64,000 nt of DNA from an uncultured Dehalococcoidia bacterium (GCA_958296105.1 OY282441.1:1151800-1215799); one strand, 5' to 3'; positions 30,712 through 39,432 are shown, counted from the stretch's first letter. Numbers and translations: made by a program. The notes: generated by a model not told the origin, from the sequence alone.

Positions 30712-32070
30712 ATGCCGGACTTCAGAGCGATCTTCTCGCAGATCGAGGATATGACTGAGGATATCATCCAGCTGCACCGCGATCTGGTGCGGATTCCTTC
30801 GGTGAACACAGGATTCATGCCCACCGGGGACGAGACGCCCGTTTGCGAGTACGTCCGCGACTGGCTCGCCGAGGACGGCATCGAGTCCGAGATACTGGGG
30901 CGCGTCCCCGAACGCGGCAACATCATAGCGCGAATCGAGGGCCGAAACTCGGCTGCTAGGCTCATGTTCATGTCCCATACGGACGTCGTGCCGGTCGAGG
31001 AGGAGGAGAAGTGGACGTATCCTCCCTTCAGCGCGACGGTACATGACGGGCGAATCTACGGTCGCGGCGCGTCCGACTGCAAGGGGCTGCTCGCGGCTCA
31101 GCTCATGGCGATGCGCCTTCTGAAGCGCAACGGAATAGGCCTGCGCGACAGTCTGATACTGTGCTCGGGGGCGGACGAGGAACACGGGGGACGCTACGGG
31201 TTCGGCTGGCTAGCCGAAAACCACCCGGAGAAGATCACGGCGCCGTTCGCGGTGAACGAGGGCGGCGGCACGCCCATCGAGGCGGCTGGCGGGCTGACGT
31301 ACATACTCGGAGTCGGCGAGAAGGGACGGCTCCAAGTGGAGTTCGAGATCAGAGGCGTGAGCGCGCACGCATCGGTGCCATGGCAGGGGACGAACGCGCT
31401 GTATCGTCTGTCGCAGCTGCTCGGCAGACTTCAGAGCTACGAGCCGGAGCGCGACACGTCCACCAGCCTGTTCGCGCACCTGTCGAACTTCGCAATCGAA
31501 CATGCGCCGTCCCGGGGCAACGTGGACGAGATAATCGCCGAGGTGTCCGAGGACAACCCGCGCTTCGCCTCTATGCTCACGGCGCTGTCTCGAATGACCA
31601 TCACGCCGACCATGATCAGCGGCGGGATCAAGTCCAACAGCGTGCCGGAGCAGATCAGGCTGACCTGCGACGTGCGCACGCTGCCGCACCAAGACGAAGG
31701 CTACCTTCGCTCCGAGCTGAACATGATCACGGCGGGCGTCCCCGGCGTCAGCTACGAGATAGACTACATGGCAGTGCCGAACGCATCGGATTTCGACACA
31801 GAGCTTGCCGAGCATATTCAGGCGGCGACGGCTATGGCGCTAGGGCGCGAGGATATACAGTGGGTGCCTGCGATCAGCACGGGGTTCACTGACTCGCGCT
31901 TCACACGTCCGCTCGACATCATCACCTACGGATTCTCGGGATCCCACCCGGACGATGATCCCATGCTCTCCAACGCGCACGGTACGGATGAATCGGTGGG
32001 CATAGCCAGCTTGGTCAGCGGCACTAAGATCATGCTCGCGCTGGCATGTACGCTGTGCGGCGCGGAGTAA
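30712..32070 (+). CDS. M20-family metallopeptidase (ArgE/DapE/CPG2-like)
   Basis: 452 residues. Metal ligands of M20 peptidases are visible: MSHTDVVP (His, Asp), YGRGASDCKG (bridging Asp), GADEEHGG (catalytic Glu and ligand Glu) and the C-terminal SNAHGTDESV (His). The dimerisation domain lies between GEKGRLQVEFEIRGVSAHAS and about residue 330. The start ATG follows AGGGGGAGG. Specificity (amino-acid deacylase, dipeptidase or carboxypeptidase) cannot be told. Confidence 0.92.
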   Translation: MPDFRAIFSQIEDMTEDIIQLHRDLVRIPSVNTGFMPTGDETPVCEYVRDWLAEDGIESEILGRVPERGNIIARIEGRNSAARLMFMSHTDVVPVEEEEKWTYPPFSATVHDGRIYGRGASDCKGLLAAQLMAMRLLKRNGIGLRDSLILCSGADEEHGGRYGFGWLAENHPEKITAPFAVNEGGGTPIEAAGGLTYILGVGEKGRLQVEFEIRGVSAHASVPWQGTNALYRLSQLLGRLQSYEPERDTSTSLFAHLSNFAIEHAPSRGNVDEIIAEVSEDNPRFASMLTALSRMTITPTMISGGIKSNSVPEQIRLTCDVRTLPHQDEGYLRSELNMITAGVPGVSYEIDYMAVPNASDFDTELAEHIQAATAMALGREDIQWVPAISTGFTDSRFTRPLDIITYGFSGSHPDDDPMLSNAHGTDESVGIASLVSGTKIMLALACTLCGAE

Positions 32071-32075
32071 GCCAC

Positions 32076-32546
32076 GTGAGCTATCGGAAGACAATATACC
32101 TAGCCAACCCATACGGCTTCTCGGAGCAGCAGAAGAGGCTGCTGCTGCCCGAGATCATCGGAGCGCTGGAAGGGCTGGGCATCGAAGTGTGGGAGCCGTT
32201 CGCTCGGAACAACGTGGTGGATTTCTCTCAGCGCGGCTGGGCTTACCGTATCGGCCAGGCGGACTTCAGGGACGTGCGCGATTCTGACGCCATCTTCGCC
32301 GTGGTGAACGGGACGCCGCCGGACGAAGGGGTAATGGTCGAGCTTGGCATGGCAATCGCGCTCGGCAAGCCGACCTTCCTGTTTCGGGACGACTTCCGCC
32401 GCGTTACTGACAGCGAGGAGTATCCGCTCAACCTGATGCTGTTCACCGGCCTACCACAGGACGAATGGCGCGACAGCTACTACACGTCGGTCGAGGAGAT
32501 CCGCGCTCCGGACAAGGCGCTGGCGAGATGGGCGGCGCAAGGCTGA
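32076..32546 (+). CDS. Nucleoside 2-deoxyribosyltransferase
   Basis: 156 residues from the GTG at 32076 (GGAG about 8 nt upstream). The family pattern is present: YLANPYGFS at the N-terminus, the Asp-rich DFRDVRDSDAIFAVVNG, and the catalytic Glu region in DEGVMVELGMAIALGKP. Such enzymes exchange bases between deoxyribonucleosides (nucleotide salvage). It starts 5 nt after the M20 peptidase stop. Its last 19 nt overlap the methyltransferase remnant. Confidence 0.88.
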   Translation: MSYRKTIYLANPYGFSEQQKRLLLPEIIGALEGLGIEVWEPFARNNVVDFSQRGWAYRIGQADFRDVRDSDAIFAVVNGTPPDEGVMVELGMAIALGKPTFLFRDDFRRVTDSEEYPLNLMLFTGLPQDEWRDSYYTSVEEIRAPDKALARWAAQG

Positions 32547-32650
32547 CGCCGGCCTGGGCATCTCCGGACGGGAACATCGCGCTCTATCTGGGCGACGCGC
32601 TGGACCTTCTGAAACGCATCCCGGACGAAAGCGTGGACTGCGTAATGTCG
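32528..32650 (+). pseudogene. 5' remnant of a DNA methyltransferase gene
   Basis: Starting at ATG 32528, the first 41 codons read like the N-terminus of an N4/N6 site-specific DNA methyltransferase: NIALYLGDALDLLKRIPDESVDCVM, which normally continues into the catalytic (D/S)PPY motif. Here the similarity stops exactly at VM (about 32650). The next bases are lower in GC and encode nothing similar, so the catalytic motif and the rest of the gene are gone. The break marks a deletion or insertion boundary. Confidence 0.7.
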
Positions 32651-32730
32651 AAGCTCGTATTTCTACGGTTGCCGACTCTGCGCAACGCTTCGCAACTCAC
32701 CCATATCAATATACCGAACAATGTCCAATC

Positions 32731-32739
32731 TGCTACAAT
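32731..32739 (+). promoter_or_regulatory. Extended -10 promoter (TGC-TACAAT), likely leaderless transcript
   Basis: TGCTACAAT ends 9 bp before the ATG at 32749, so transcription would start at or within 2-3 nt of the start codon. No Shine-Dalgarno sequence is present, consistent with a leaderless mRNA. Confidence 0.55.
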
Positions 32740-32748
32740 GGCTCTCCT

Positions 32749-33495
32749 ATGGCAACGATTGACAGAATTGACACAGTCGAAGACTTGGTCCGCATTCTCG
32801 ACGAGAACCCCGAGTGGCTAGAGGCTATCCGCTCCCGTCTGCTGACCAAAGAGTTGTTGGAGATGCCCAACACCCTCGCCCAGTTCATGGAATCCACGAA
32901 CCAGCGATTCGAGGACGTCGACCGACGATTCAAGCAGATGTCCGACACTCTCGACCGGTTCATAGAATCCACGAACCAACGATTCGAGCAGATTGACCGA
33001 CGCTTTGAGGACATTGACCGGCGATTCGAAAGTCTAGAGCGCGCTATCCAGCAGCTGCGGGACGACATAAGTCCTCTGAAGGCGGCGCACGCCAGAAACG
33101 AAACGAGCCGAGAGTTCGACCTGATAGCCGAGGATATGGGACTCGAACCTGTCAGGATCGTCTCTTTGGACGAGATCAGGGCTTGGGGGCAGTCGCTGCG
33201 CGCGTCTGGAATTTCGAGAGGCCAGTTTCAGAGTTTCCGCAGGGCCGACCTGATCGTGGAAGCCAGAGACTCTCAGGACGAGACCTGTTACATCGCGGTG
33301 GAGATCTCGTTCACCGCCGACACGCGGGATACGACCAAGGCGGCGCGCAACGCTCGCTTCATATCGCAAGTTACGGGCAAGGTCGCCTACGCAGCCTTCG
33401 CCGGTCTGCGCAGGGACAACGAGACTCAGCCAGCTATAGACTCCGGTGAAGTCTACTGGTACGCGCTCGATCCGCATACGCTGGGGGTGGAGTGA
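32749..33495 (+). CDS. Coiled-coil protein with PD-(D/E)XK-like C-terminal domain
   Basis: 248 residues. Residues 45-105 form a coiled coil with a repeated heptad-like unit (FxESTNQRFExxDRRFE, twice, then DIDRRFESLERAI). The C-terminal domain contains FRRADLIVEARD and, 18 residues on, YIAVEISFTADTRDTTKAARN, an Asp...Glu-x-Ser arrangement with a downstream Lys reminiscent of PD-(D/E)XK nucleases. I know similar proteins only as uncharacterised ones. It lies directly after the methyltransferase remnant, separated by about 100 bp of lower-GC DNA, so it may have arrived by insertion. Confidence 0.7.
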   Translation: MATIDRIDTVEDLVRILDENPEWLEAIRSRLLTKELLEMPNTLAQFMESTNQRFEDVDRRFKQMSDTLDRFIESTNQRFEQIDRRFEDIDRRFESLERAIQQLRDDISPLKAAHARNETSREFDLIAEDMGLEPVRIVSLDEIRAWGQSLRASGISRGQFQSFRRADLIVEARDSQDETCYIAVEISFTADTRDTTKAARNARFISQVTGKVAYAAFAGLRRDNETQPAIDSGEVYWYALDPHTLGVE

Positions 33496-33552
33496 CCGGC
33501 GTCGACCGCTCACTCTCCAGCCCGTTGGCGCAAAGCCGCTGCCGCTGCCGAT

Positions 33553-34683
33553 CTATGGCTGCCACACCCTGCCGAAGCGTCTGGCCAGATCCATGTTCAA
33601 CTCGGCTCCCAACCCAATATCGGAAGGCAGCCACAGACGGCCATCTTCGACGCGCTCTGGCGGGAGTACAAGCTCGGCGCGCCAGTCGGCCTCGTAAACT
33701 GCGTGTTCCAAGGGCAGCGCGCCCCTGACTGCCGATGTCGCGTGGCCGCTGGCAAGCAGGGAGATCGGCCCAGATGGGCTGTGCAGCGAGAATCCCCCGC
33801 CCTTAGCCACGGCTGACCGCCCAGCGCGCACCGCTTCGACCGCGCCGCCGCAGTGCTTGATATCGGGCATGATGATCGAGACTGCCTCCGATTCCAAGAG
33901 AGAGTCGAACAGGTCCGCGCCGTAGCCAGACTCGCCTCCGGCAACTGGCATCGGCGCCCAGCGCGCAATCTCCGCAAGGTCGTCAGCGTTCGAGGTTGGC
34001 TGAACAGGCTCCTCGAACCAGCCCACGTCCAGCTTCGCCAGCTCGTCCACGATCATCGGCGCAGTGTCGCGCTCGAAGCGGCTGTGGCAGTCCACAAGTA
34101 CGCGCGCGTCCGAACCGACGGCGTCTCGGACCGCCCTCACTCTCGCAAGGCCGGTTGATGCCTCGCCTAATATACGGTCAGGCGAAGATGGTGGGCTGAC
34201 CTCGTCGAAAGGCGCGCACTTGAACGTCTGAAATCCGGCGCGCGCGGCGCGGGCCGCCACACGACCGAAGGCGGCGGGCGTTCGGTCCGCAGCAAACAGG
34301 CTGCGATTGATGTTGGCGTATAGCTCCACGCTCTCGGTTGGCGACGCCCCAAGGAACTCGCCCAAGCCGACGCCCGAGCGCATTGCGCCAAGCTGGGCGA
34401 CTGCCGTTCTGAGTCCGCTGGCAGCCGTTGCCGCGATTCTGTCTGCCCTCAGCTCTGCGCTGGTCAGTCCGAGAAACGATTCCAAGCGAGACTCGTCGGC
34501 GACGTCCTCAGAGCCGAGCGCCGACATCAGACCGGCGAGCGCGTCCGCAGTCCGCCGAGAATCGCCGCCGTGAGTTATCTCCACGCTGGTGGAGTTCCCC
34601 TCGCCGTCTGACAGTATGGCGAACACCCAGCTGGTGTTGGGCATGACCGTGACGGACGCGAACCGATGAAGGACGAGTCTCAC
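33553..34683 (-). CDS. Enolase-superfamily enzyme (mandelate racemase/muconate lactonizing type)
   Basis: 376 residues. The barrel carries the superfamily metal ligands: LVDCHSRF (Asp), WFEEPVQ (Glu) and VAGGESGYG (Glu). A Lys in TFKCAPFDEV stands where the KxK base lies; its second Lys is Ala. DIKHCGG and LHSPSGPIS supply further active-site residues. It should abstract a proton alpha to a carboxylate (dehydratase or racemase of a sugar acid or similar). It starts with GTG, with GGAGG upstream, 3 nt after the LLM gene, so the two form an operon. Confidence 0.88.
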   Translation of the reverse strand: MRLVLHRFASVTVMPNTSWVFAILSDGEGNSTSVEITHGGDSRRTADALAGLMSALGSEDVADESRLESFLGLTSAELRADRIAATAASGLRTAVAQLGAMRSGVGLGEFLGASPTESVELYANINRSLFAADRTPAAFGRVAARAARAGFQTFKCAPFDEVSPPSSPDRILGEASTGLARVRAVRDAVGSDARVLVDCHSRFERDTAPMIVDELAKLDVGWFEEPVQPTSNADDLAEIARWAPMPVAGGESGYGADLFDSLLESEAVSIIMPDIKHCGGAVEAVRAGRSAVAKGGGFSLHSPSGPISLLASGHATSAVRGALPLEHAVYEADWRAELVLPPERVEDGRLWLPSDIGLGAELNMDLARRFGRVWQP

Positions 34684-34686
34684 CGC

Positions 34687-35640
34687 TCAGCCGCCTCCCC
34701 GTACTTCTGCCAGAAGTCTCAGCGTGCGCTCCTCCGTGACGTCGGGATCGTCACCCGCGGGAATGGGCGTTGCCAGAAGCTCCGAAGCTCCCCACTCGAA
34801 CACCGTCTCGATGCGGCTGGCGACCGCGTCTTCGTCCCCCGCGATAAGCACTTCGTCGAGCATCTCGTTAGTCCAGCCCGACTCCGGCGTATTGGCGTAT
34901 CCGGCCTGCGCGAACATGTTGGCGTAGAACGGGTTGGCTGGGAAGTATCCCAGCCGCGCGCGCACCCCGTCTCTGGCTGCGTCCAAGTCGTCCGTGACGC
35001 ACACCGGCGCGTGGGCTATCAGCGGCGGCGCAGGGCGTCCGGCCCTTTCCGCCCCTCTGCGAAGCGCGGGCGCCCCCTGATCTCTCAGGTAGAAGTGTGG
35101 ACAGACCCAGCTTATCGCGCCGTCCGCCAGCTCGCCGCACGTCTCGAACGCCCCGGTTCGCAGCGCGGACGCCATGATCGGCACGTCCACAGGCGCGGAC
35201 AGGGAGGCGCTGGCGGAGTACCAGCGTCCTTCGTACTCGACCGCCCCAGTGTGCAGCAGCGCCCTGAGTATCTGAAGATACTCGCGCAGATGGCCGATGG
35301 GCGCGCGGAAGTCTGCGCCGTACGTGCTTATCATAGTCGCCCGGTGGCTGGGGCCGACGCCCAGCCTGAAACGACCCGGCGCCAAGCTGTCGATGACCTG
35401 CGCCTGTTGGGCGAGTGTGACCGGATGGCGCGACCAAGTTTGGACTATCGACGTGCCTAGCCTGATTTCGTCCGTGACGGCGGCGGCGGCGGCGAGTACG
35501 GACATCGCTTCGCCCCCGCCTCCTCCGGACGTCAGCCATGCCGCGCCCACGCCGATCTCTTCCAGATGCGCGATTCGCTCCACACCTTCGCGCGCGCTTG
35601 CGGCGGTGACCGATACTCCCACAATGTTATCCTGACTCAT
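34687..35640 (-). CDS. LLM-class flavin-dependent oxidoreductase (F420/FMN, luciferase-like)
   Basis: 317 residues of the bacterial luciferase-like superfamily. Visible patterns are AHLEEIGVGAAWLTSG at the N-terminus, LGTSIVQTWSRHPVTLAQQA, the LGVGPSH loop and the C-terminal AGDEDAVASRIETVFEWG. Members use FMN or F420 for oxidation of alcohols, alkanes or sulfonates. ATG 35640 is the start closest to the first beta-strand. It is co-transcribed with the enolase-type enzyme. Confidence 0.88.
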   Translation of the reverse strand: MSQDNIVGVSVTAASAREGVERIAHLEEIGVGAAWLTSGGGGGEAMSVLAAAAAVTDEIRLGTSIVQTWSRHPVTLAQQAQVIDSLAPGRFRLGVGPSHRATMISTYGADFRAPIGHLREYLQILRALLHTGAVEYEGRWYSASASLSAPVDVPIMASALRTGAFETCGELADGAISWVCPHFYLRDQGAPALRRGAERAGRPAPPLIAHAPVCVTDDLDAARDGVRARLGYFPANPFYANMFAQAGYANTPESGWTNEMLDEVLIAGDEDAVASRIETVFEWGASELLATPIPAGDDPDVTEERTLRLLAEVRGGG

Positions 35641-35784
35641 CGAATGACCCCCTCCATGCCTTCGGGTTGGCGAGGCGAGTATATCACGTGGCAGGCTGTG
35701 GGCGTTCACGATCCTGAGACATGCGCCCCAAACAGGCGCAAACATGATACACTTGAGACAAATCCACTGGTGCAGCGGAACGTT

Positions 35785-36681
35785 ATGGATGGCTTGATAG
35801 AATACGAATCGGATGATCTGAACCTGCCCACGATGATAGTGGCGTTCGGTGGCTGGCCGGACGCGGCGGAAGCCGCAACGAGGGCGATACGCTACCTCGC
35901 CAGAAAACTGCCTGCCAAGAAGTTCGCGGAGATCGACCCTGAAGAGTTCTATGACTTCACCGTCACGCGCCCCCATACGAGGGTGAACCGCCGGGGGCAG
36001 AGGGTCATTCGCTGGCCTCGGAACGACTTCTACCGCTATGTCGACGAGCAGGATTCCAGCAGAAACCTGCTGCTGTTCGTAGGCACGGAGCCGAACCTGC
36101 GCTGGCGCGCGTACTCCAACATCGTCACGAACGTGGCTGTGAGAAACGGGGTCGATCTGGTGATCTCACTCGGGGCGCTGCTCGATGCCGTGCCGCACAC
36201 CCGCGAGCCTCGCGTCACAGGGCGGGCAAGCTCGACCGCGCTCACCGACAAGGTCAAGTGGCTGGGAATCCAGAACTCGGGATATCAGGGTCCAACCGGC
36301 ATCCACACCGCGTTCACGGACGCCTGCAACAGGCGCGGCCTCGAACACGCCAGCATCTGGGGACACAGCCCGCACTACGTCCAAACCTCCCCAAACCCAC
36401 AGGTGAGCCACGCGCTGCTTGCCAAACTCAACAGCTTGGTCGATTTCGACGTTGACCTAGACGAGCTGCGTCTGGCAGGAGAGGCGTTCGAAGAGGACGT
36501 GTCGAAGGCAATAGCCAAGCAGTCCAAGGTGAGTGCCTACGTGGACAAGCTGGAACGGCGCTACGACGCATCCCACCAGCCAGACGACCAAGAGATGCCC
36601 GAACCCGACGAGATGGTCAAGGAGCTGGAGCAGTTCCTGCGGAGTCAGCGCAAACCCGACGACTCTCAGGCCGACGGCTGA
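35785..36681 (+). CDS. PAC2-family protein
   Basis: 298 residues. The N-terminal half matches the PAC2 (proteasome assembly chaperone 2-like) family: NLPTMIVAFGGWPDAAEAATRA, VDLVISLGALLDAVPHTR and NSGYQGPTGIHTAF. The C-terminal part is a helical extension (about residues 225-298) rich in charged residues. Bacterial PAC2 proteins are common in Actinobacteria and Chloroflexota; their role is not settled. The hydrolase gene begins 1 nt after its stop. Confidence 0.85.
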   Translation: MDGLIEYESDDLNLPTMIVAFGGWPDAAEAATRAIRYLARKLPAKKFAEIDPEEFYDFTVTRPHTRVNRRGQRVIRWPRNDFYRYVDEQDSSRNLLLFVGTEPNLRWRAYSNIVTNVAVRNGVDLVISLGALLDAVPHTREPRVTGRASSTALTDKVKWLGIQNSGYQGPTGIHTAFTDACNRRGLEHASIWGHSPHYVQTSPNPQVSHALLAKLNSLVDFDVDLDELRLAGEAFEEDVSKAIAKQSKVSAYVDKLERRYDASHQPDDQEMPEPDEMVKELEQFLRSQRKPDDSQADG

Positions 36682-36682
36682 C

Positions 36683-37555
36683 ATGAGCGAACAGCCCACC
36701 GACGCCTTCGTATCCACCGGCGCATACTCCCTTCACTACCGCGATTGGGGAGGAGATGGACAGCCGGCAGTCTTGGTTCACGGTCTGGCTTCCAACTGTA
36801 GAATCTGGGACCTCGTAGCGCCGATACTGAGCCGCCAGTTTCGCGTCCTTGCTATCGACCAGCGCGGACACGGCGAATCGTTCAAGCCAGACGACGGCTA
36901 CGATTTCGCCAGCGTGGTCGCGGACCTCGACGCCTTCATGGACGAGGTGGGCTTGGTTCGACCGATCATCGTTGGTCACTCCTGGGGCGGGGACGTGGCG
37001 CTGGAATACGCCGTCTCTCATCCGAGCAAGGCGAGGGGACTCGTCTTCGTGGATGGAGGCACCATAGAGATCTCGGCTCGCGCGGACTGGACTCTGGCGG
37101 ACGCCAAGCTAGAGATGGCACCCCCTCTCTGGAAAGGCGTCACACTGGAGGGGTTCAGAGAGCGGCTGAGGAGCCGGTGGCTTGCGAACGGCGATCCTCG
37201 CGTAGAAGACATAGTTCTCGCCAACTTCTTCGTACTGGAAGACGGCACGATTGCATCCAGGCTGAGCCGCGACAACCACCTGAAGATCATCGAGGCGCTT
37301 TGGGAGCATAAGCCATCCGAGCTGTATCCGCGTGTAGAATGCCCGGTCCTGCTCATGCCGGCGCGACAGCGCAGCGCAGATTCACCTCAGTCACGCCGCT
37401 TCAGGCGGGAAGAGTCCATAGCCAGAGCCGAATCGCTGCTGCCCAACAGCAAAACGGTCTGGATGGAGGACAGCATCCACGACGTGCCTCTCCAACGGCC
37501 CGAGCTGGTGGCAGCCACGATCACCGATCACGTCGCCAGCGGCTTCTTCGGATGA
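36683..37555 (+). CDS. Alpha/beta-hydrolase
   Basis: 290 residues. The oxyanion segment LVHGLASN, the IDQRGHGES motif and the nucleophile elbow GHSWGG (Ser) are typical of alpha/beta-hydrolases. Asp/His of the triad would be in LLMPARQ and DSIHDVP (His). It is coupled to the PAC2 gene. Substrate unknown. The 201 bp after it (37556-37756) hold no gene I can support. Confidence 0.9.
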   Translation: MSEQPTDAFVSTGAYSLHYRDWGGDGQPAVLVHGLASNCRIWDLVAPILSRQFRVLAIDQRGHGESFKPDDGYDFASVVADLDAFMDEVGLVRPIIVGHSWGGDVALEYAVSHPSKARGLVFVDGGTIEISARADWTLADAKLEMAPPLWKGVTLEGFRERLRSRWLANGDPRVEDIVLANFFVLEDGTIASRLSRDNHLKIIEALWEHKPSELYPRVECPVLLMPARQRSADSPQSRRFRREESIARAESLLPNSKTVWMEDSIHDVPLQRPELVAATITDHVASGFFG

Positions 37556-37756
37556 CGAACCTGCTGCCACTGTCCAAGCTACTTTGGCTGCGCGCTGTGA
37601 GTCCATTGGATTCCGCCCATCTCGGAAATGCGGTCATCGTCTCGAAGCAGTCGGGGCGGTTTTCGACGAGCGCGAACCTTCGGGCAATCGAAATCGACAT
37701 TTGCCCAATGCGCCTGTCCATATACTCGGGCTTGGCGCTGGAGCAAGGCGGCGATG

Positions 37757-38866
37757 TCAAAACCAAGCGTGTCCATTGACCGCTTTTTGTGGCAGAGCTT
37801 CTAGAGACTCTATCGAGGGCGTGGCGGGGACAGGCCCGATCTCGACCAGACGCTCGACTTCCCCCGTCCTCTGGGCGGGGCGCGAGCGGTCTATCCCGGT
37901 CCCGACCAGCGTAACGCTTACGCTCTTCTTCATACGCCTGTCTTGCACTACTCCGAAGATGATGTTGGCGTCCGGGCTGGCTGAGCTCTCGATCACTTCC
38001 GCCACCTCGCGCACCTGCCCAAGCGTCAGGTCGGGGCCGCCTGTGACGTTGAACAGCACGCCCGACGCGCCCTCCAGAGGGGCGTCGAACAGCGGATTGG
38101 CCAAGGCAGATCTGGCCGCGTCAGCCGCGGCGTCGCGCCCCTCTCCCCTGCCGACCGCCATGAACGCAGGCCCGCCGCCAGCCATAATCGACTTCACATC
38201 CGCGAAATCGACGTTTATCATGCCGTTCACCGTCACGATGTCCGAGACACCCTGAACGCCCTGTCTCAGCACCTCGTCCGCCAGCCTGAACGCGCGCGCA
38301 AGCTCGACCTTTCCGTCGAGCGCGGACAGAAGGCGGTCGTTCTCGACCACTATCAGCGTATCCACCTTTTGGCGCAGCTGTCGGAGGCCAAGCTCGGCGC
38401 TGGAGCGTCTTCCCGGCCCCTCGAATCCGAATGGCAGCGTGACCACTCCCACAGTGAGCGCGCCCTGCTTGCGAGCGATGTCCGCCACCATAGATGCCGC
38501 GCCCGTCCCAGTGCCTCCGCCCAGCCCCGCCGCTACGAACACCATGTCCGCGCCCTCCATCAGTCTGGACACCTGCGGCTGGCTCTCGCGCATCGCCTTG
38601 CGTCCGACCTCTGGCCGTCCGCCAGACCCCATGCCGCCGGTCGTGTCCGGGCCAATGGCGAATGTCCGCGTTCGCCTGAAATCTCTGAGCGCCTGTATGT
38701 CCGTATTCAGTACCAGATACTCGACTCCCGACAGGCAGGATTCGATCATGCGGCGCACTGCGTTGCCGCCGCCGCCTCCGACGCCTACGACACGGATGTC
38801 GACGGCGGGCGACGAGACTGATGGACCGCTTGGGGTGGACGCGCGTTTTCGCCATCGGAAAAACAA
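37757..38866 (-). CDS. ftsZ: Cell division protein FtsZ
   Basis: 369 residues. The tubulin signature GGGTGTG is at 116-122, preceded by GVGGGGGNAVRRM (29-40) and NTDIQAL. The T7 loop GMINVDFADVKSIM retains NxDxxD for GTP hydrolysis. The C-terminal tail is short (about 45 residues) and ends EALPQKAVNGHAWF, without a recognisable DxPAFLR-type FtsA/ZipA-binding peptide. No ftsA, ftsQ or mur genes are nearby, so it is outside a division cluster; this could be a second FtsZ paralogue. A small hypothetical gene lies upstream in the same direction. Confidence 0.9.
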   Translation of the reverse strand: MFFRWRKRASTPSGPSVSSPAVDIRVVGVGGGGGNAVRRMIESCLSGVEYLVLNTDIQALRDFRRTRTFAIGPDTTGGMGSGGRPEVGRKAMRESQPQVSRLMEGADMVFVAAGLGGGTGTGAASMVADIARKQGALTVGVVTLPFGFEGPGRRSSAELGLRQLRQKVDTLIVVENDRLLSALDGKVELARAFRLADEVLRQGVQGVSDIVTVNGMINVDFADVKSIMAGGGPAFMAVGRGEGRDAAADAARSALANPLFDAPLEGASGVLFNVTGGPDLTLGQVREVAEVIESSASPDANIIFGVVQDRRMKKSVSVTLVGTGIDRSRPAQRTGEVERLVEIGPVPATPSIESLEALPQKAVNGHAWF

Positions 38867-38998
38867 CTCGATGCTCCTCTCTGAGCCTGTCTCGCTTCAG
38901 TAGATCGGTGTGCCATGCTCATCCCTGATCGGAGAGAGTATCTACCGGCTGAGCTTCAGCGCTTGCGCGCGCGTCCGCCCAGCCTCGCAGACTCTTAC

Positions 38999-39274
38999 TC
39001 ACGCCGCCGCTGGGAGCATGAGCATGTAGTATGGTATGTGCCACCTTCCCGACTGTCCGAGATCGACGACCGCTTGGCGCAGCCGTATCTCGACCACCGT
39101 ACCCTTGACTCCGAATCTCGGCCCTCCCCTGATGCGGCCGCAGTATTGGACCACCTGGCCGGGAGAGACGTTGAGCGGGCCAAGGCTGACTCTGGAACTC
39201 CCCAGACTGGGCATCCCGGGCATCTGCATCTGCGGATTGCGGATTGCTGCGCTTTGCGTTGTCATTGACTTCAT
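38999..39274 (-). CDS. Small hypothetical protein with KOW/SH3-like core
   Basis: 91 residues. After a Met/Pro-rich N-terminus the core reads [24 protein letters not shown] then [20 protein letters not shown], resembling a KOW-like small beta-barrel with a GxKGxVVE turn. No named family is recognised and the start is uncertain (alternatives at 39265 and further in). It precedes ftsZ by 132 bp in the same direction and may share its promoter. Confidence 0.55.
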   Translation of the reverse strand: MKSMTTQSAAIRNPQMQMPGMPSLGSSRVSLGPLNVSPGQVVQYCGRIRGGPRFGVKGTVVEIRLRQAVVDLGQSGRWHIPYYMLMLPAAA

Positions 39275-39297
39275 CCAATGCCAAGTCTAAAACGATT

Positions 39298-39323
39298 GTT
39301 CGTAAGAACATTTTAGAACGAAC
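39298..39323. promoter_or_regulatory. GTTC/GAAC inverted and direct repeats (candidate operator)
   Basis: GTTC-GTAA-GAAC forms an imperfect palindrome at 39298-39309 (TGTTC/GAACA), followed by two more GAAC words at 39316-39323. It lies between the divergent 91-aa gene and metH in a locally AT-richer stretch. The spacing does not match the LexA box forms I know, so the factor is unknown. Confidence 0.4.
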
Positions 39324-39373
39324 GAGCGTGCTAGTCAAGGGGATTCCTAGCCGTATCCGAATCTTCTTGGGAT

Positions 39374-39403
39374 TTGGGATTTGCTGCGCGACTTCATTAC
39401 AAT
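39374..39403 (+). promoter_or_regulatory. Candidate metH promoter
   Basis: TTGGGA (39374-39379) and TACAAT (39398-39403) are separated by 18 bp. The ATG of metH follows 29 bp after the -10. No cobalamin or SAM riboswitch fits the remaining 30 nt of leader. Confidence 0.45.
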
Positions 39404-39432
39404 TGTCCGACCACCGAATTAGGATTCTGCCC

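Noticed and set aside
37556-37756. A possible gene or broken gene on the minus strand between the hydrolase and ftsZ genes
   Set aside because: Two overlapping short frames exist (about 65 and 81 codons), but neither has a ribosome-binding site or a recognised domain. A frameshifted remnant cannot be excluded.
39275-39432. Cobalamin or SAM riboswitch upstream of metH
   Set aside because: The available leader after the predicted promoter is only about 20-30 nt and no B12-box or SAM-box sequence is seen.
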